Below, piece by piece: positions 6,409 to 13,167 of a DNA stretch of 19,570 nt. The stretch spans positions 1 through 19,570 of the forward strand of contig WUQV01000114.1 in assembly GCA_009889585.1 (NCBI GenBank), written 5' to 3'. Position 1 is the first letter of the stretch. Each line of letters starts with the position of its first letter. The translations under genes and the position numbers were made by a program. Origin of the DNA: Candidatus Bathyarchaeota archaeon (GTDB lineage Archaea; Thermoproteota; Bathyarchaeia; Bathyarchaeales; WUQV01). The notes beneath the pieces were generated by a model that was not told where the DNA came from, did not search any database, and saw only the letters and a list, made by a program, of their open reading frames with translations.

Positions 6409-6933
6409 ATGGAGATGGCTTATAAGTACTTGGCTGAAGCTTGGAAGAAGCCTGATGCTTCGTACGTCGAAGGGTTGATGCGCCAAAGGGCCATCGAATG
6501 GCGTAAACAACCCGCCGTCGTAAAGGTCGAAAGGCCGACGAGGATCGATAAGGCGAGGAGGTTAGGTTATAAGGCGAAGCAAGGGTTCGTCATCGTACGC
6601 GTACGCGTAAGAAGGAGCGGCTTTAGGAAGCCTAGGCCTGCGTCCGGAAGGAGGTTGAAGGCCATCGGCGTCTTGAAGCATAAGCTCGTTAAAAGCTTGA
6701 AGTGGATCGCTGAGGAAAGGGCGGCGAGGAAGTTCTCAAACCTAGAGGTGCTTAACTCTTACCCCGTTTGGGAGGATGGCCGTTATAAATGGTTCGAGGT
6801 CATCATGGTGGATCCTCATCATCCAGTCGTAAAGTCCGATCCAGATGTGAACTGGATATGCGATCCCGTTCACAAGGGCCGTGTCTTCAGGGGTTTAACG
6901 TCCGCTGGTAAGAAGGCTAGAGGCTTACGATAA
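6409..6933 (+). CDS. rpl15e: Large ribosomal subunit protein eL15
   Basis: This 174-residue protein is eL15, an rRNA-binding protein of the large subunit. Recognisable parts are MAYKYLAEAWKKP at the start, the arginine-rich core RVRVRRSGFRKPRPASGRR (~64-82), NSYPVWEDGRYKWFEVIMVDPHHP (~116-139) and the C-terminal RGLTSAGKKARGLR. The length is close to archaeal homologues. Translation could begin at 6409 or two codons later at 6415, where the conserved MAYKYL starts. In many archaea eL15 is directly followed by DUF54, Rpp30 and Pop5. Here those genes sit 1.46 kb downstream, behind two minus-strand genes. Confidence 0.95.
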   Translation: MEMAYKYLAEAWKKPDASYVEGLMRQRAIEWRKQPAVVKVERPTRIDKARRLGYKAKQGFVIVRVRVRRSGFRKPRPASGRRLKAIGVLKHKLVKSLKWIAEERAARKFSNLEVLNSYPVWEDGRYKWFEVIMVDPHHPVVKSDPDVNWICDPVHKGRVFRGLTSAGKKARGLR

Positions 6934-7033
6934 GCGATGATGAAGGTGAAGCGTTAATGACTATGTGAAAAGCCTCCTTTAACGTTTTCGGAGAAACGAT
7001 CATCATTCGGCTACGAATTCTGTTAACCTTTCG

Positions 7034-7047
7034 AACTAATATTAGTT
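7034..7047. repeat. 14-bp perfect palindrome in the convergent gap
   Basis: AACTAATATTAGTT is a perfect palindrome in the 207-nt gap (6934-7140) between eL15 and the convergent HTH gene. It could be a bidirectional terminator hairpin or a protein site. No other gene is seen in this gap. Confidence 0.4.
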
Positions 7048-7140
7048 GTCATTTAAGACCCTTTGATGTTTATTTCATCTTCAAGGATAAGAAGTCAAGA
7101 CATACAATTAATGACTAAAGCATTCGTTGACATAAAACCC

Positions 7141-7518
7141 TTACGTTAAACATGCATTACATCTCTCAGGTAGTGGCGTTAAATCCTTATGTAATTCACA
7201 AACTATGTCATTTAACCTAAGATTTTCACACAGCTTACAAAACTTCAATATATACTCTGTCGGCATCAAGCTATTCGTAGCGATCGCCTTAGCGACTTCG
7301 TCTACGATGAACTTTACTGCTGGCGCCTTCTCAAGCCTCTTCATTATCCTCTCGCCCCTCTTAAAGTTTAAGTATTGGCTAACTGCCGCTTGAGTTATGC
7401 CCATCTTCTTAGCTGCAACAACTTGAGAGAACTTATACTCCTCGACGAGCTTCTTAACGACTAAGGACCTGAACGTCGGCAGGACGTACCTAACTATTAA
7501 CTCGCAAGGCGGCCTCAA
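7141..7518 (-). CDS. HTH transcriptional regulator with C-terminal cysteine cluster (COG2522-like)
   Basis: This 125-residue protein begins MRPPCELIVRYVLPTFRSLV, typical of an archaeal group of small predicted regulators. A Cro/XRE-like HTH follows at residues ~28-52 (FSQVVAAKKMGITQAAVSQYLNFKRG). Residues 56-90 are helical. The C-terminus carries five cysteines: C94-x2-C97-x9-C107-x12-C120-x2-C123. This pattern could bind zinc or an iron-sulfur cluster, which suggests a metal or redox sensor; family members have no settled ligand that I know. The start is TTG at 7518. CTTATAAG at ~7547-7554 lies about 28 nt upstream, so it has its own promoter. PdaD lies upstream on the same strand across a 98-nt gap; a regulatory link to it is possible but unproven. 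Confidence 0.8.
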   Translation of the reverse strand: MRPPCELIVRYVLPTFRSLVVKKLVEEYKFSQVVAAKKMGITQAAVSQYLNFKRGERIMKRLEKAPAVKFIVDEVAKAIATNSLMPTEYILKFCKLCENLRLNDIVCELHKDLTPLPERCNACLT

Positions 7519-7616
7519 ATCGTCTCGTCCTTAGATCTAACCTCCTATCTTATAAGCTTATTTAATTCATCGGCCAGCTTTAACGAGCCCATCATTAAAT
7601 ACGACGCCGTTAAGGG

Positions 7617-8123
7617 CTAAACCAAGGCCCTTCGAAGGGGGCAAAAGACTAAGGCGGCTAAGACGCAACCATAATGATCCATCGGCACCCTTAATACCTC
7701 CGTTCTATACGAGATCCCTTGTATCTCGACGCCTCTGGCCTTAGCCATCTCCGTGAGCTTCCACTCGAGGGCCTCGTGAAGAGACTTCGAATCCATATAA
7801 CCGTGGGCTTCAACGACCATTCCGAACCTCTTTTCCTTCTCCCAAGCCCAAGCGATTCCAGCCCCGATCGTCGAGCCCTCGTTGCCGTCCATTCTAGCGA
7901 TGACGGCGTAAGTGATCGTACCCGGAGGGATGGCCTTCCTCCTCCTCTCTTTACAATTGGACGGGAGGATCGAGCTAACGGGGACTAAGTTACATTGATC
8001 GATTCCGGCCCTCTTTAAGGCTAAATCGAAGGCGTTGAGCTCAGAAACCGGGCTTATCGCCTTTCCGCTCGTTATAAAGAACTCCTTCGGTATCATCTCC
8101 ATTTTTGCCCCTTCATTTTTCAA
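7617..8123 (-). CDS. pdaD: Pyruvoyl-dependent arginine decarboxylase (PdaD)
   Basis: This 168-residue proenzyme converts arginine to agmatine, the entry to archaeal polyamine (and agmatidine) synthesis. Family marks are NAFDLALKRAGIDQCNLVPVSS (30-51) followed by ILPSNC. Self-cleavage between Ser50 and Ser51 would produce the pyruvoyl group on the α chain. EAHGYMDSKSLHEALEWKL and PMDHYGCVLAALVF are conserved C-terminal segments. Length is normal (M. jannaschii enzyme ~165). The start is uncertain: ATG 8123 would be almost leaderless behind AAAGTTAATAAA (~8148-8160), while ATG 8102 has GGGG six nt upstream. Many Thermoproteota use a SpeD-like enzyme instead, so PdaD here is a lineage clue. With the HTH gene it interrupts the usual eL15-RNase P cluster. 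Confidence 0.92.
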   Translation of the reverse strand: MKNEGAKMEMIPKEFFITSGKAISPVSELNAFDLALKRAGIDQCNLVPVSSILPSNCKERRRKAIPPGTITYAVIARMDGNEGSTIGAGIAWAWEKEKRFGMVVEAHGYMDSKSLHEALEWKLTEMAKARGVEIQGISYRTEVLRVPMDHYGCVLAALVFCPLRRALV

Positions 8124-8182
8124 TTGAGCGCTTGAAAGAATTGATTTATTAACTTTGCGGTTGAACGCAAGGCCTAGTTTTA

Positions 8183-8347
8183 ATGTACATCTTTAAACCT
8201 TTAGCCGTTGAAATCGAGGGGGAAATTCCAAAGGAAGTTAAAAAATCTTAGCGAATCGTCGCCTTAGCTCAAAAAGAGCTAATAAAGCGGAAGAAGCTTG
8301 AAAAAGGCGTTAAAATTAAAGCCCTTAATGCCTTAAAAAGCGATTAA
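8183..8347 (+). other. Short open frame interrupted by one in-frame TAG
   Basis: From ATG 8183 the frame reads MYIFKPLAVEIEGEIPKEVK-KS, then TAG at 8249-8251, then RIVALAQKELIKRKKLEKGV and KIKALNALKSD to TAA 8345-8347. The result is 54 codons with a single amber. Both halves look protein-like (basic, amphipathic helix after the stop), but the region is A-rich, so this may be chance. It lies in the gap between PdaD and the DUF54 gene. It could be a decayed small gene, a leader peptide, or noncoding. Confidence 0.25.
8264..8282. repeat. Hairpin TTAGCTC-A5-GAGCTAA
   Basis: A perfect 7-bp stem with a five-A loop lies in the PdaD-DUF54 gap. A second, smaller one (CCCTA-TGGCT-TAGGG) lies at ~8357-8371, close to the DUF54 start. 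Either may act in a 5' leader; no T-run follows that would mark a terminator on the plus strand. Confidence 0.4.
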
Positions 8348-8391
8348 AAGGGAAGCCCTATGGCTTAGGGAAACAGATATTCGCAAGGCCG

Positions 8392-8868
8392 ATGGAATTA
8401 ACGAGGCCCGCCTTGCCGAGCGTTAAACCGAGCGTTAAAGCATCTTACGTCGAAGTAAGAACGTTCGCCCATGCGACTGAGGATTTAGAGAAGGTTCTAA
8501 GGGCTTTGTACAACGTCATCCCTTCGGAGTTCGTTAATAACGTCGAGTTAATGAAGGAAGAGTTACGAGGTCATCATGGTAATCCTATTGTATTCCTTAA
8601 GGCGAAGGTAAGGAAGAAGGAGGCGGTTAATGCCTTCGTGAAGAAGCTTTCAATGGACATGAGCGAATTAGATAAGGAAGCGTTAGCTAGAGATGTAGAT
8701 CTTCACGTAAAAGGAGGAAGCTTTTACATTCGTTTAAATAAACAAGCTGCTTATAAAGGCGAGCTTAAGATTTGTACAGCCGATCCTATACACGTTCGAG
8801 TGCAATTCAAAAGCAGGGGAAAGGAGGACGTAATTAAGGCTTGTAAGGAAGCGGGGCTACTATCATGA
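8392..8868 (+). CDS. Archaeal exosome-linked RNA-binding protein, DUF54 (COG1325)
   Basis: This 158-residue protein matches COG1325, small RNA-binding proteins predicted to work with the archaeal exosome or RNase P. Family features are ASYVEVRTFAHATEDLEKVL near the N-terminus, HHGNPIVFLKAKVRKKEAVN in the middle (~61-80), and IRLNKQAAYKGEL (~113-125). The first 16 residues are a variable extension and the true start could be slightly later. Its stop overlaps the Rpp30 start by ATGA (8865-8868), which indicates translational coupling. The three-gene set DUF54-Rpp30-Pop5 is part of the conserved archaeal exosome/RNase P neighbourhood, which supports a role in RNA processing. Confidence 0.85.
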   Translation: MELTRPALPSVKPSVKASYVEVRTFAHATEDLEKVLRALYNVIPSEFVNNVELMKEELRGHHGNPIVFLKAKVRKKEAVNAFVKKLSMDMSELDKEALARDVDLHVKGGSFYIRLNKQAAYKGELKICTADPIHVRVQFKSRGKEDVIKACKEAGLLS

Positions 8869-9599
8869 GGAAGTTCGTAGACCTTCGTTTATGCGCCCCT
8901 CTTAACGACTTAAGCCTCTTCGAGAAGATGATAGCGAGGGCTTACGAACTAGGTTATAGCGCCGTCGGAACGCCGTTGCCCCCTCAAATAAAGATGGAGG
9001 AGGTCGAACGGTTAAGGGCCATTTGTAAGAACGTTAACGTGGACTTCGTTACGAGGGTCGAGCTTGCCCCAAGGGATCCGAAGGAGCTGTTAACGTTTTT
9101 GAAGCATTACAGAAGGGGGTTTGAGGTCGTATCCGTCCTTTGTTACTCTAAGGCCGTCGCAAGACAAGCCGCTAAGGATAGACGAGTCGACCTATTGTCG
9201 TTCTCGGACGACCCGAGGAAAAGGTTCTTCGACGAGGCGGAGGCAGAGCTCGCCTCTAAGGCATCGGCATCCCTTGAGATAGAAGCGCGCCTTCTTTTGA
9301 AATCGTGCGGATTCGTTAGGGCTAAGCTCATCTCAACGCTAAGGAAGGAGGTGGCTATAGCGGAAAGGCTAGGCGTTCCAATCGTCTTGTCCAGCGGGTC
9401 GCCTAACGTCCTCTTGATGAGAGGGCCGAGGGAGCTCGAGGCATTAGCTTCTCTTTTCGACTTATCGCAGCCCTCGGCCTTGAAGGCCGTATCGGATAAC
9501 CCGCTTTCGATCGTCAAAAAGAATAGAGATAAGCTCAGCCCTAATTACGTGGCCCCTGGGCTTCGAATGGTGAGGAAGGCCAAGTGCTCAAGCGCTTAA
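8865..9599 (+). CDS. rnp3: Ribonuclease P protein component 3 (Rpp30)
   Basis: This 244-residue protein is archaeal Rpp30, a TIM-barrel-like subunit that pairs with Pop5 and helps fold the catalytic domain of RNase P RNA during tRNA 5' maturation. Visible marks include FVDLRLCAP at the start, VDLLSFSDD (~109-117), SLEIEARLLL (~136-145), PIVLSSGSPNVLLMRGPREL (~172-191) and SDNPLSIVKKNRDKLSPNYV near the end. Length is normal. It overlaps DUF54 upstream by 4 nt and Pop5 downstream by 16 nt, a compact operon with its natural binding partner. Confidence 0.93.
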   Translation: MRKFVDLRLCAPLNDLSLFEKMIARAYELGYSAVGTPLPPQIKMEEVERLRAICKNVNVDFVTRVELAPRDPKELLTFLKHYRRGFEVVSVLCYSKAVARQAAKDRRVDLLSFSDDPRKRFFDEAEAELASKASASLEIEARLLLKSCGFVRAKLISTLRKEVAIAERLGVPIVLSSGSPNVLLMRGPRELEALASLFDLSQPSALKAVSDNPLSIVKKNRDKLSPNYVAPGLRMVRKAKCSSA

Positions 9600-10135
9600 G
9601 GCCTCGTTACCTAGCGGTCGAAGTCGAATGCGAAGGGCCTGTAGAAGGCAAGGATTTGTTAAACGCCGTACATGATGCTATCTTAAGGCTCTTTGGGGAG
9701 AAAGGGGCTAGCTTGACCGGCATTTCGCTCGTGGATTACGATGAATCGCGTAAGCTGGCCTTCTTACGTTGTAGGCATAACTTCTTACGAGAGGTGAGGG
9801 CTTCGATAGCCTCCGTGACGACGTTACGAGAGAAGCCCGTCGCCTTACGCATTCTAAGGGTCTCGGGGACCATCAAGGCGTTACGCAAGAAGATAAGCCC
9901 TCTGCCTTCTTCTGGCGAAAGGGGCGAGCGCCATGCCGATCAAGAACCCTCCGACGTGCGCCCAATGCGCGACTCCGCTGTAAGGCTCGAAGAAAGCGAA
10001 GAGCAATTGCATGACGAACCAAAAGCCGATGGAGGCGGCCGCTGGCATAGCCGTCACGATAGGCACCCAATGAGGAATTACGGTGACTATCTGCGCCCTC
10101 GGGTACAATACGATGTAAACACCGAGGAGGCCTGA
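9584..10135 (+). CDS. rnp2: Ribonuclease P protein component 2 (Pop5) with long antisense tail
   Basis: From GTG 9584 the first ~104 residues are a complete Pop5: RLRPRYLAVEVECEG, LVDYDESRKLAFLRCRH (~49-65), and ILRVSGTIKALRKK (90-103) where family members normally end. Pop5 binds Rpp30 and the RNase P RNA catalytic core. The frame then continues for about 80 residues of low family likeness (ISPLPSSGERGERHADQ..., rich in Arg, Asp, Glu, His). That tail lies entirely antisense to the 3' end of the rhomboid gene. A stop codon (TAA at 9892-9894) exists in another frame right after the conserved end, so a recent indel or sequencing error may have abolished the normal stop. The core call is strong; the tail is doubtful. 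Confidence 0.9.
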   Translation: MLKRLRPRYLAVEVECEGPVEGKDLLNAVHDAILRLFGEKGASLTGISLVDYDESRKLAFLRCRHNFLREVRASIASVTTLREKPVALRILRVSGTIKALRKKISPLPSSGERGERHADQEPSDVRPMRDSAVRLEESEEQLHDEPKADGGGRWHSRHDRHPMRNYGDYLRPRVQYDVNTEEA

Positions 10136-10534
10136 GACGGCTCCTGACGCCCCTATCGTCGGAACTCGTAAGAGCAAGGGGCTTGAGCTTAACGCATGGA
10201 CGAAGAATGCGACTACCCCACAGGCGATGTAAAGAAGCAAGTAGCGAAGGTGGCCGAATGAATCCTCCACGTTATTGCCGAAGACGTGTAGATAGATCAT
10301 GTTCCCGAAGAGATGGAAGAACCCCCCGTGAAGGAACGTCGCCGTGATGAGCGTGTGAAACCCCCTGCCTCTAAGGATCTCCTCTGGCACGGCCGCGTAA
10401 TCGCGGATGATGCTTTCGACGAAATCCTCCCCTAGGAGCTTCATGACGATGAACACGATGACGTTCGTTAAGATGAGGAGCCTCGTCACATGAGGCGTCG
10501 TCAAAGGGCGGCTTACGTCGCGTATCGGGATCAA
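9881..10534 (-). CDS. Rhomboid-family intramembrane serine protease
   Basis: This 217-residue membrane protein cuts substrates within the bilayer by a Ser-His dyad. The nucleophile is Ser130 in IGASGAVSGLLG and the histidine is His193 in VAHWAHVGGFLIG. The oxyanion-side HGGFFHLFGNMIYL (69-82) is also present. About six hydrophobic helices are visible: ~19-34, 61-83, 97-114, 127-145, 147-183 (broad) and 192-206. The C-terminus ends in the basic cytoplasmic tail FARRRQRAYLLA. The start is TTG at 10534. TTTTTAAATAA (~10548-10558) lies upstream, so the spacing is a little short for the usual promoter distance. The last 255 nt are antisense to the Pop5 frame. Substrate unknown. Confidence 0.93.
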   Translation of the reverse strand: MIPIRDVSRPLTTPHVTRLLILTNVIVFIVMKLLGEDFVESIIRDYAAVPEEILRGRGFHTLITATFLHGGFFHLFGNMIYLHVFGNNVEDSFGHLRYLLLYIACGVVAFFVHALSSSPLLLRVPTIGASGAVSGLLGVYIVLYPRAQIVTVIPHWVPIVTAMPAAASIGFWFVMQLLFAFFEPYSGVAHWAHVGGFLIGMALAPFARRRQRAYLLA

Positions 10535-10577
10535 TGACGATCGTTATTTAAAAACCCTCCTATCTTAAATAAAGCTG

Positions 10578-10709
10578 CTAGAAACCGCATCCTTCGTACC
10601 ACCAGCTTCTAACATCACGCTCATCGCTGAAGGATGAGCATAGGGCTAGCTCTATGCCCTTCTTCCCCGTGCTCACGCACGACATTCCCAGCATGTTGAA
10701 CCTCTTCAT
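10578..10709 (-). other. Small ORF (43 codons), possible gene remnant
   Basis: ATG 10709 to TAG 10578, product beginning MKRFNMLGMSCVSTGKKGIE and ending WWYEGCGF. Its ATG overlaps the stop of the next small ORF upstream (ATGA at 10709-10706). The frame also stays open upstream of the ATG for about 40 codons. No family recognised. It sits just before the rhomboid gene on the same strand; it may be chance, a leader ORF or part of a frameshifted old gene. Confidence 0.25.
10638..10657. repeat. 20-bp near-perfect palindrome
   Basis: GCATAGGGCTAGCTCTATGC matches its own reverse complement at 18 of 20 positions; the mismatched pair would form G-U pairs in one RNA strand. It lies within the 410-nt gap 10535-10944, which otherwise holds two small minus-strand ORFs and the CACCATGATGGTG repeat at 10825-10837. 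Confidence 0.45.
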
Positions 10710-10873
10710 CGTTCGATCGGAGGTGGCGCTAGGATGGGTTGTGACCCAGCTATCATGATGTGCACCGTCATCCCCATCCAGCCCGTTCCTTCCATCGGTA
10801 GCTGAATGTTCGTCGAAGGGTGCGCACCATGATGGTGGCTGATTATCGTTCGAGGCTTAAATACGTTTTTCAT
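10706..10873 (-). other. Small ORF (55 codons), Pro/His-rich, possible gene remnant
   Basis: ATG 10873 to TGA 10706, product beginning MKNVFKPRTIISHHHGAHPS and ending AGSQPILAPPPIER. CAAAATAACA (~10891-10900) lies about 25 nt upstream and could be a promoter. The ORF overlaps the 43-codon ORF downstream by ATGA. No domain recognised; the composition (His, Pro, Met-rich) is unusual for the neighbourhood. It may be a true micro-protein, the end of a decayed transposon protein, or chance. Confidence 0.25.
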
Positions 10874-10897
10874 GATATAGAAGGATGTTATTTTGGT

Positions 10898-10907
10898 AAC
10901 TGTTAAA
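10898..10907 (+). promoter_or_regulatory. TATA-like box for the thiolase operon
   Basis: ACTGTTAAATAG (~10896-10907) lies about 40 nt before the thiolase TTG. This would give a short leader containing AAAGGG just before the start. Confidence 0.4.
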
Positions 10908-10944
10908 TAGACCTCTTACGCTCGATGCGCCGAGGTTAAAGGGC

Positions 10945-12117
10945 TTGAAAGGCAAACCTCTCGCCTCCATCGCATCAGCCGGGCTCTCTAAGTTCGGTAG
11001 AAGGGATGGCCTTTACGCAAGGGAGCTCTTCTTAGAAGCCGTTAACGAGGCCGTTGAGCGCTGTCCAAACGTCGACTTGAGGAAGGACGTACAAGCTTTA
11101 TTCGTAGGGCACATGGGCGAATCTTATGAACATCAAGGCCATACGGGGCCGACTCTTGCGGATTGGGCCGGATTATTGCCCGCTCCAGCCGTAAGGGTAG
11201 AGGCAGCTTGCGCCTCTTCAGGCGTCGCCTTAAGGCTCGGCATACTCGCCATCGCCTCAGGGCTCTTTAACGTAGTCATGGTAGGAGGCGTTGAAAAGAT
11301 GACCCATCGAACGACTGCTGAAGCCGTTGAATTCCTAGCGATGGCTTCAGACTTTCCGTTCGAACAATGGCATGGCGTAACGTTCCCAGGCCTTTTCGCG
11401 TTGATGGCGACCGCTCATATGAATAAGTACGGTACGACTGAGGAACAAATGGCCTTGGTGGCCGTGAAGAACCATCGCAACGGCTCTCTCAATCCGAAGG
11501 CCCACTTTCAACGTGAGGTAACCCTTGAAGAGGCGTTAGCGTCGAGGGTCGTCGCATGGCCGTTGAAGTTGTACGATTGCTGCCCCATTAGCGACGGGGC
11601 TGGTTGCTTAATCTTAACCAAGCCGGAGCTCGCAAAAAGGTTCACGGACGAGCCTGTTCATATCGTAGGCTCTGGGCAGGCGAGCGATAGCATAGGCGTT
11701 TACGAGCGAGAGGAATTCACGTCTTTAGCCGCCGCTAAGGAGGCAGCTCGTCAAGCGTACGAAACGGCCGGGCTTAGCCCTAAGGACGTGCAAATCGCTG
11801 AAGTTCACGATTGCTTCACGATAGCCGAGATCATAGCGTACGAGGATTTAGGCTTTTGTAAGCCAGGCGAAGGAGGTCGTTTGGTAGAGGAGGGCATAAC
11901 GGCGTTAAACGGTTCGATGCCCGTTAACACGAGCGGAGGCCTTAAGGCGAAGGGCCATCCGGTAGGCGCAACTGGCGTAGCGCAAGCGTACGAAATATGC
12001 CTACAGCTAACCGGACAGGCCGGAAGGAGGCAGGTGGAAGGCGTGAACGTGGGCTTAACTCATAACGTCGGAGGATCTGGCGCTACGGCCGTCGTTAACA
12101 TATACAAAAGGGGATGA
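10945..12117 (+). CDS. Thiolase (acetyl-CoA C-acetyltransferase, archaeal/SCP2-like)
   Basis: This 390-residue enzyme condenses or cleaves acyl-CoA by a Cys-His-His mechanism. The nucleophile is Cys89 in EAACASSG. The other catalytic residues are His288 in EVHDCF and His338 in GGLKAKGHPVGATG. The C-terminal GLTHNVGGSGA has His-Asn in place of the second Cys of bacterial thiolases, as in the SCP2/archaeal group. In archaea such thiolases supply acetoacetyl-CoA to the mevalonate pathway for isoprenoid lipids and form a complex with HMG-CoA synthase and a DUF35 protein. The DUF35 gene follows after 7 nt, but no HMG-CoA synthase is in the window. The start is TTG with AAAGGG immediately before; no in-frame ATG exists upstream. 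A role in other β-oxidation-like steps is possible. Confidence 0.93.
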   Translation: MKGKPLASIASAGLSKFGRRDGLYARELFLEAVNEAVERCPNVDLRKDVQALFVGHMGESYEHQGHTGPTLADWAGLLPAPAVRVEAACASSGVALRLGILAIASGLFNVVMVGGVEKMTHRTTAEAVEFLAMASDFPFEQWHGVTFPGLFALMATAHMNKYGTTEEQMALVAVKNHRNGSLNPKAHFQREVTLEEALASRVVAWPLKLYDCCPISDGAGCLILTKPELAKRFTDEPVHIVGSGQASDSIGVYEREEFTSLAAAKEAARQAYETAGLSPKDVQIAEVHDCFTIAEIIAYEDLGFCKPGEGGRLVEEGITALNGSMPVNTSGGLKAKGHPVGATGVAQAYEICLQLTGQAGRRQVEGVNVGLTHNVGGSGATAVVNIYKRG

Positions 12118-12124
12118 GTTCTAA

Positions 12125-12529
12125 ATGGAAGCCGTTGAGAAGCTAGCGTTTACGATAGAGCAATTTTACGCCTTCGTAAAGGGGAGGAGGATCATGGCCG
12201 CTAAATGTACGAAGTGCGAGGCTATAATGCTGCCCCCGAGGTTCGTTTGTAAGGCTTGTCGCTCAACTAATCTAAAGTGGGTCGAGCTTGAGGGAAGGGG
12301 GAAGCTGTTAACGTATACGATAATAAACGTAGCCCCTTCGCGATTCCAACGGTTGGCCCCTTACGTAGTCGGAATCGTTCAACTGAAGGATGGGCCTAAT
12401 CTTCTCGGCATGATACGAGGCGTTAAGCCTGAGGAAGTCCGCATAGGGATGGATCTTATCGTCGACTTTGAGCCGCCAGAGGGAGGGGCTTGGCCCGCTT
12501 GGCCGCGTTATTACTTCAAGCCAGCCTGA
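12125..12529 (+). CDS. DUF35 OB-fold, zinc-ribbon partner of thiolase
   Basis: This 134-residue protein has the DUF35 layout: an N-terminal helix (KLAFTIEQFYAFVKGRRIMA), a rubredoxin-like zinc ribbon with CTKCEAIMLPPRFVCKAC (~28-45), and an OB-fold barrel with LEGRGKLLTYTIINVAP (~56-72) and LIVDFEPPEGG near the end. In archaeal thiolase/HMG-CoA synthase complexes the DUF35 subunit bridges the enzymes and helps channel the acetoacetyl-CoA intermediate. Cotranscription with the thiolase is implied by the 7-nt gap. Its length is typical. Confidence 0.92.
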   Translation: MEAVEKLAFTIEQFYAFVKGRRIMAAKCTKCEAIMLPPRFVCKACRSTNLKWVELEGRGKLLTYTIINVAPSRFQRLAPYVVGIVQLKDGPNLLGMIRGVKPEEVRIGMDLIVDFEPPEGGAWPAWPRYYFKPA

Positions 12530-12984
12530 TGTTGAAACCCGTCAGAAGACGCGGTCATAACGATAATCTTCATTCCGGCGGCTCATATTGCCCGATTAGC
12601 GCATTCCAGCGCGACCTAGCGTGCTGCCTATACGCTTGGCTTCTTAAGTTTCTTTGAAGTACGGCAAGAACATCGAGGGGACGTACCTACGAGCTTTTTC
12701 CCCACGAGAGCAGGTCGACATCATAAGTCCACGAGACCCCCCGCAAAGCTTTCGGTTAAGTGAAGCTCTGGAAAACGCGTCCAAACGCAACCTCAAGTAT
12801 GTTTTCATTTCCTCGAGCAGATTATCGAGGGTTTGTGGTAAGGAGCTTAACTAGTCCATTCCGGCAACTCAGTGAAGACGCGAAAAGACGGCGAAACCCG
12901 AGCGAGGCCTCGTCAGAAGCGATGAAGATGAATAGATGGTCACGGAAGGCTTATTGTTGATAAAAGAAACAACCAACCTGCCAC

Positions 12985-13008
12985 TCTGACGATAAGGAGC
13001 CCGTCAGA
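12985..13008. repeat. Hairpin TCTGACG-N10-CGTCAGA
   Basis: Perfect 7-bp arms (12985-12991 and 13002-13008) with a 10-nt loop, followed directly by the AT-rich AAATTTAAATG. It may be a terminator for leftward or rightward transcripts or an operator over the promoter that could drive the HEPN/MNT pair. Confidence 0.4.
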
Positions 13009-13140
13009 AAATTTAAATGTCATTCCCTTCATTCAGCGGCCTCGGCGTTAGGGGCGTAGACGAGGCACATCAAGATGTGGGGAGCATCAACGTCCCCTGA
13101 ACGCCCTTGAAGGTGAGAACTTGATCTCAGTGATGGGGAA

Positions 13141-13167
13141 GTCGGAAGGTGTAAGCATTTTTCCGAC
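13141..13167 (+). promoter_or_regulatory. Inverted repeat upstream of the HEPN toxin gene, possible operator
   Basis: GTCGGAA (13141-13147) and TTCCGAC (13161-13167) are perfect inverted arms separated by 13 nt, ending 23 nt before the HEPN ATG. Toxin-antitoxin operons are often self-regulated at such sites; binding by HEPN/MNT is inferred. Confidence 0.45.

Noticed and set aside
6937..6960. ATGATGA resembling a C-box of a C/D guide RNA
   Set aside because: No matching D-box (CTGA) or C'/D' pair at proper spacing.
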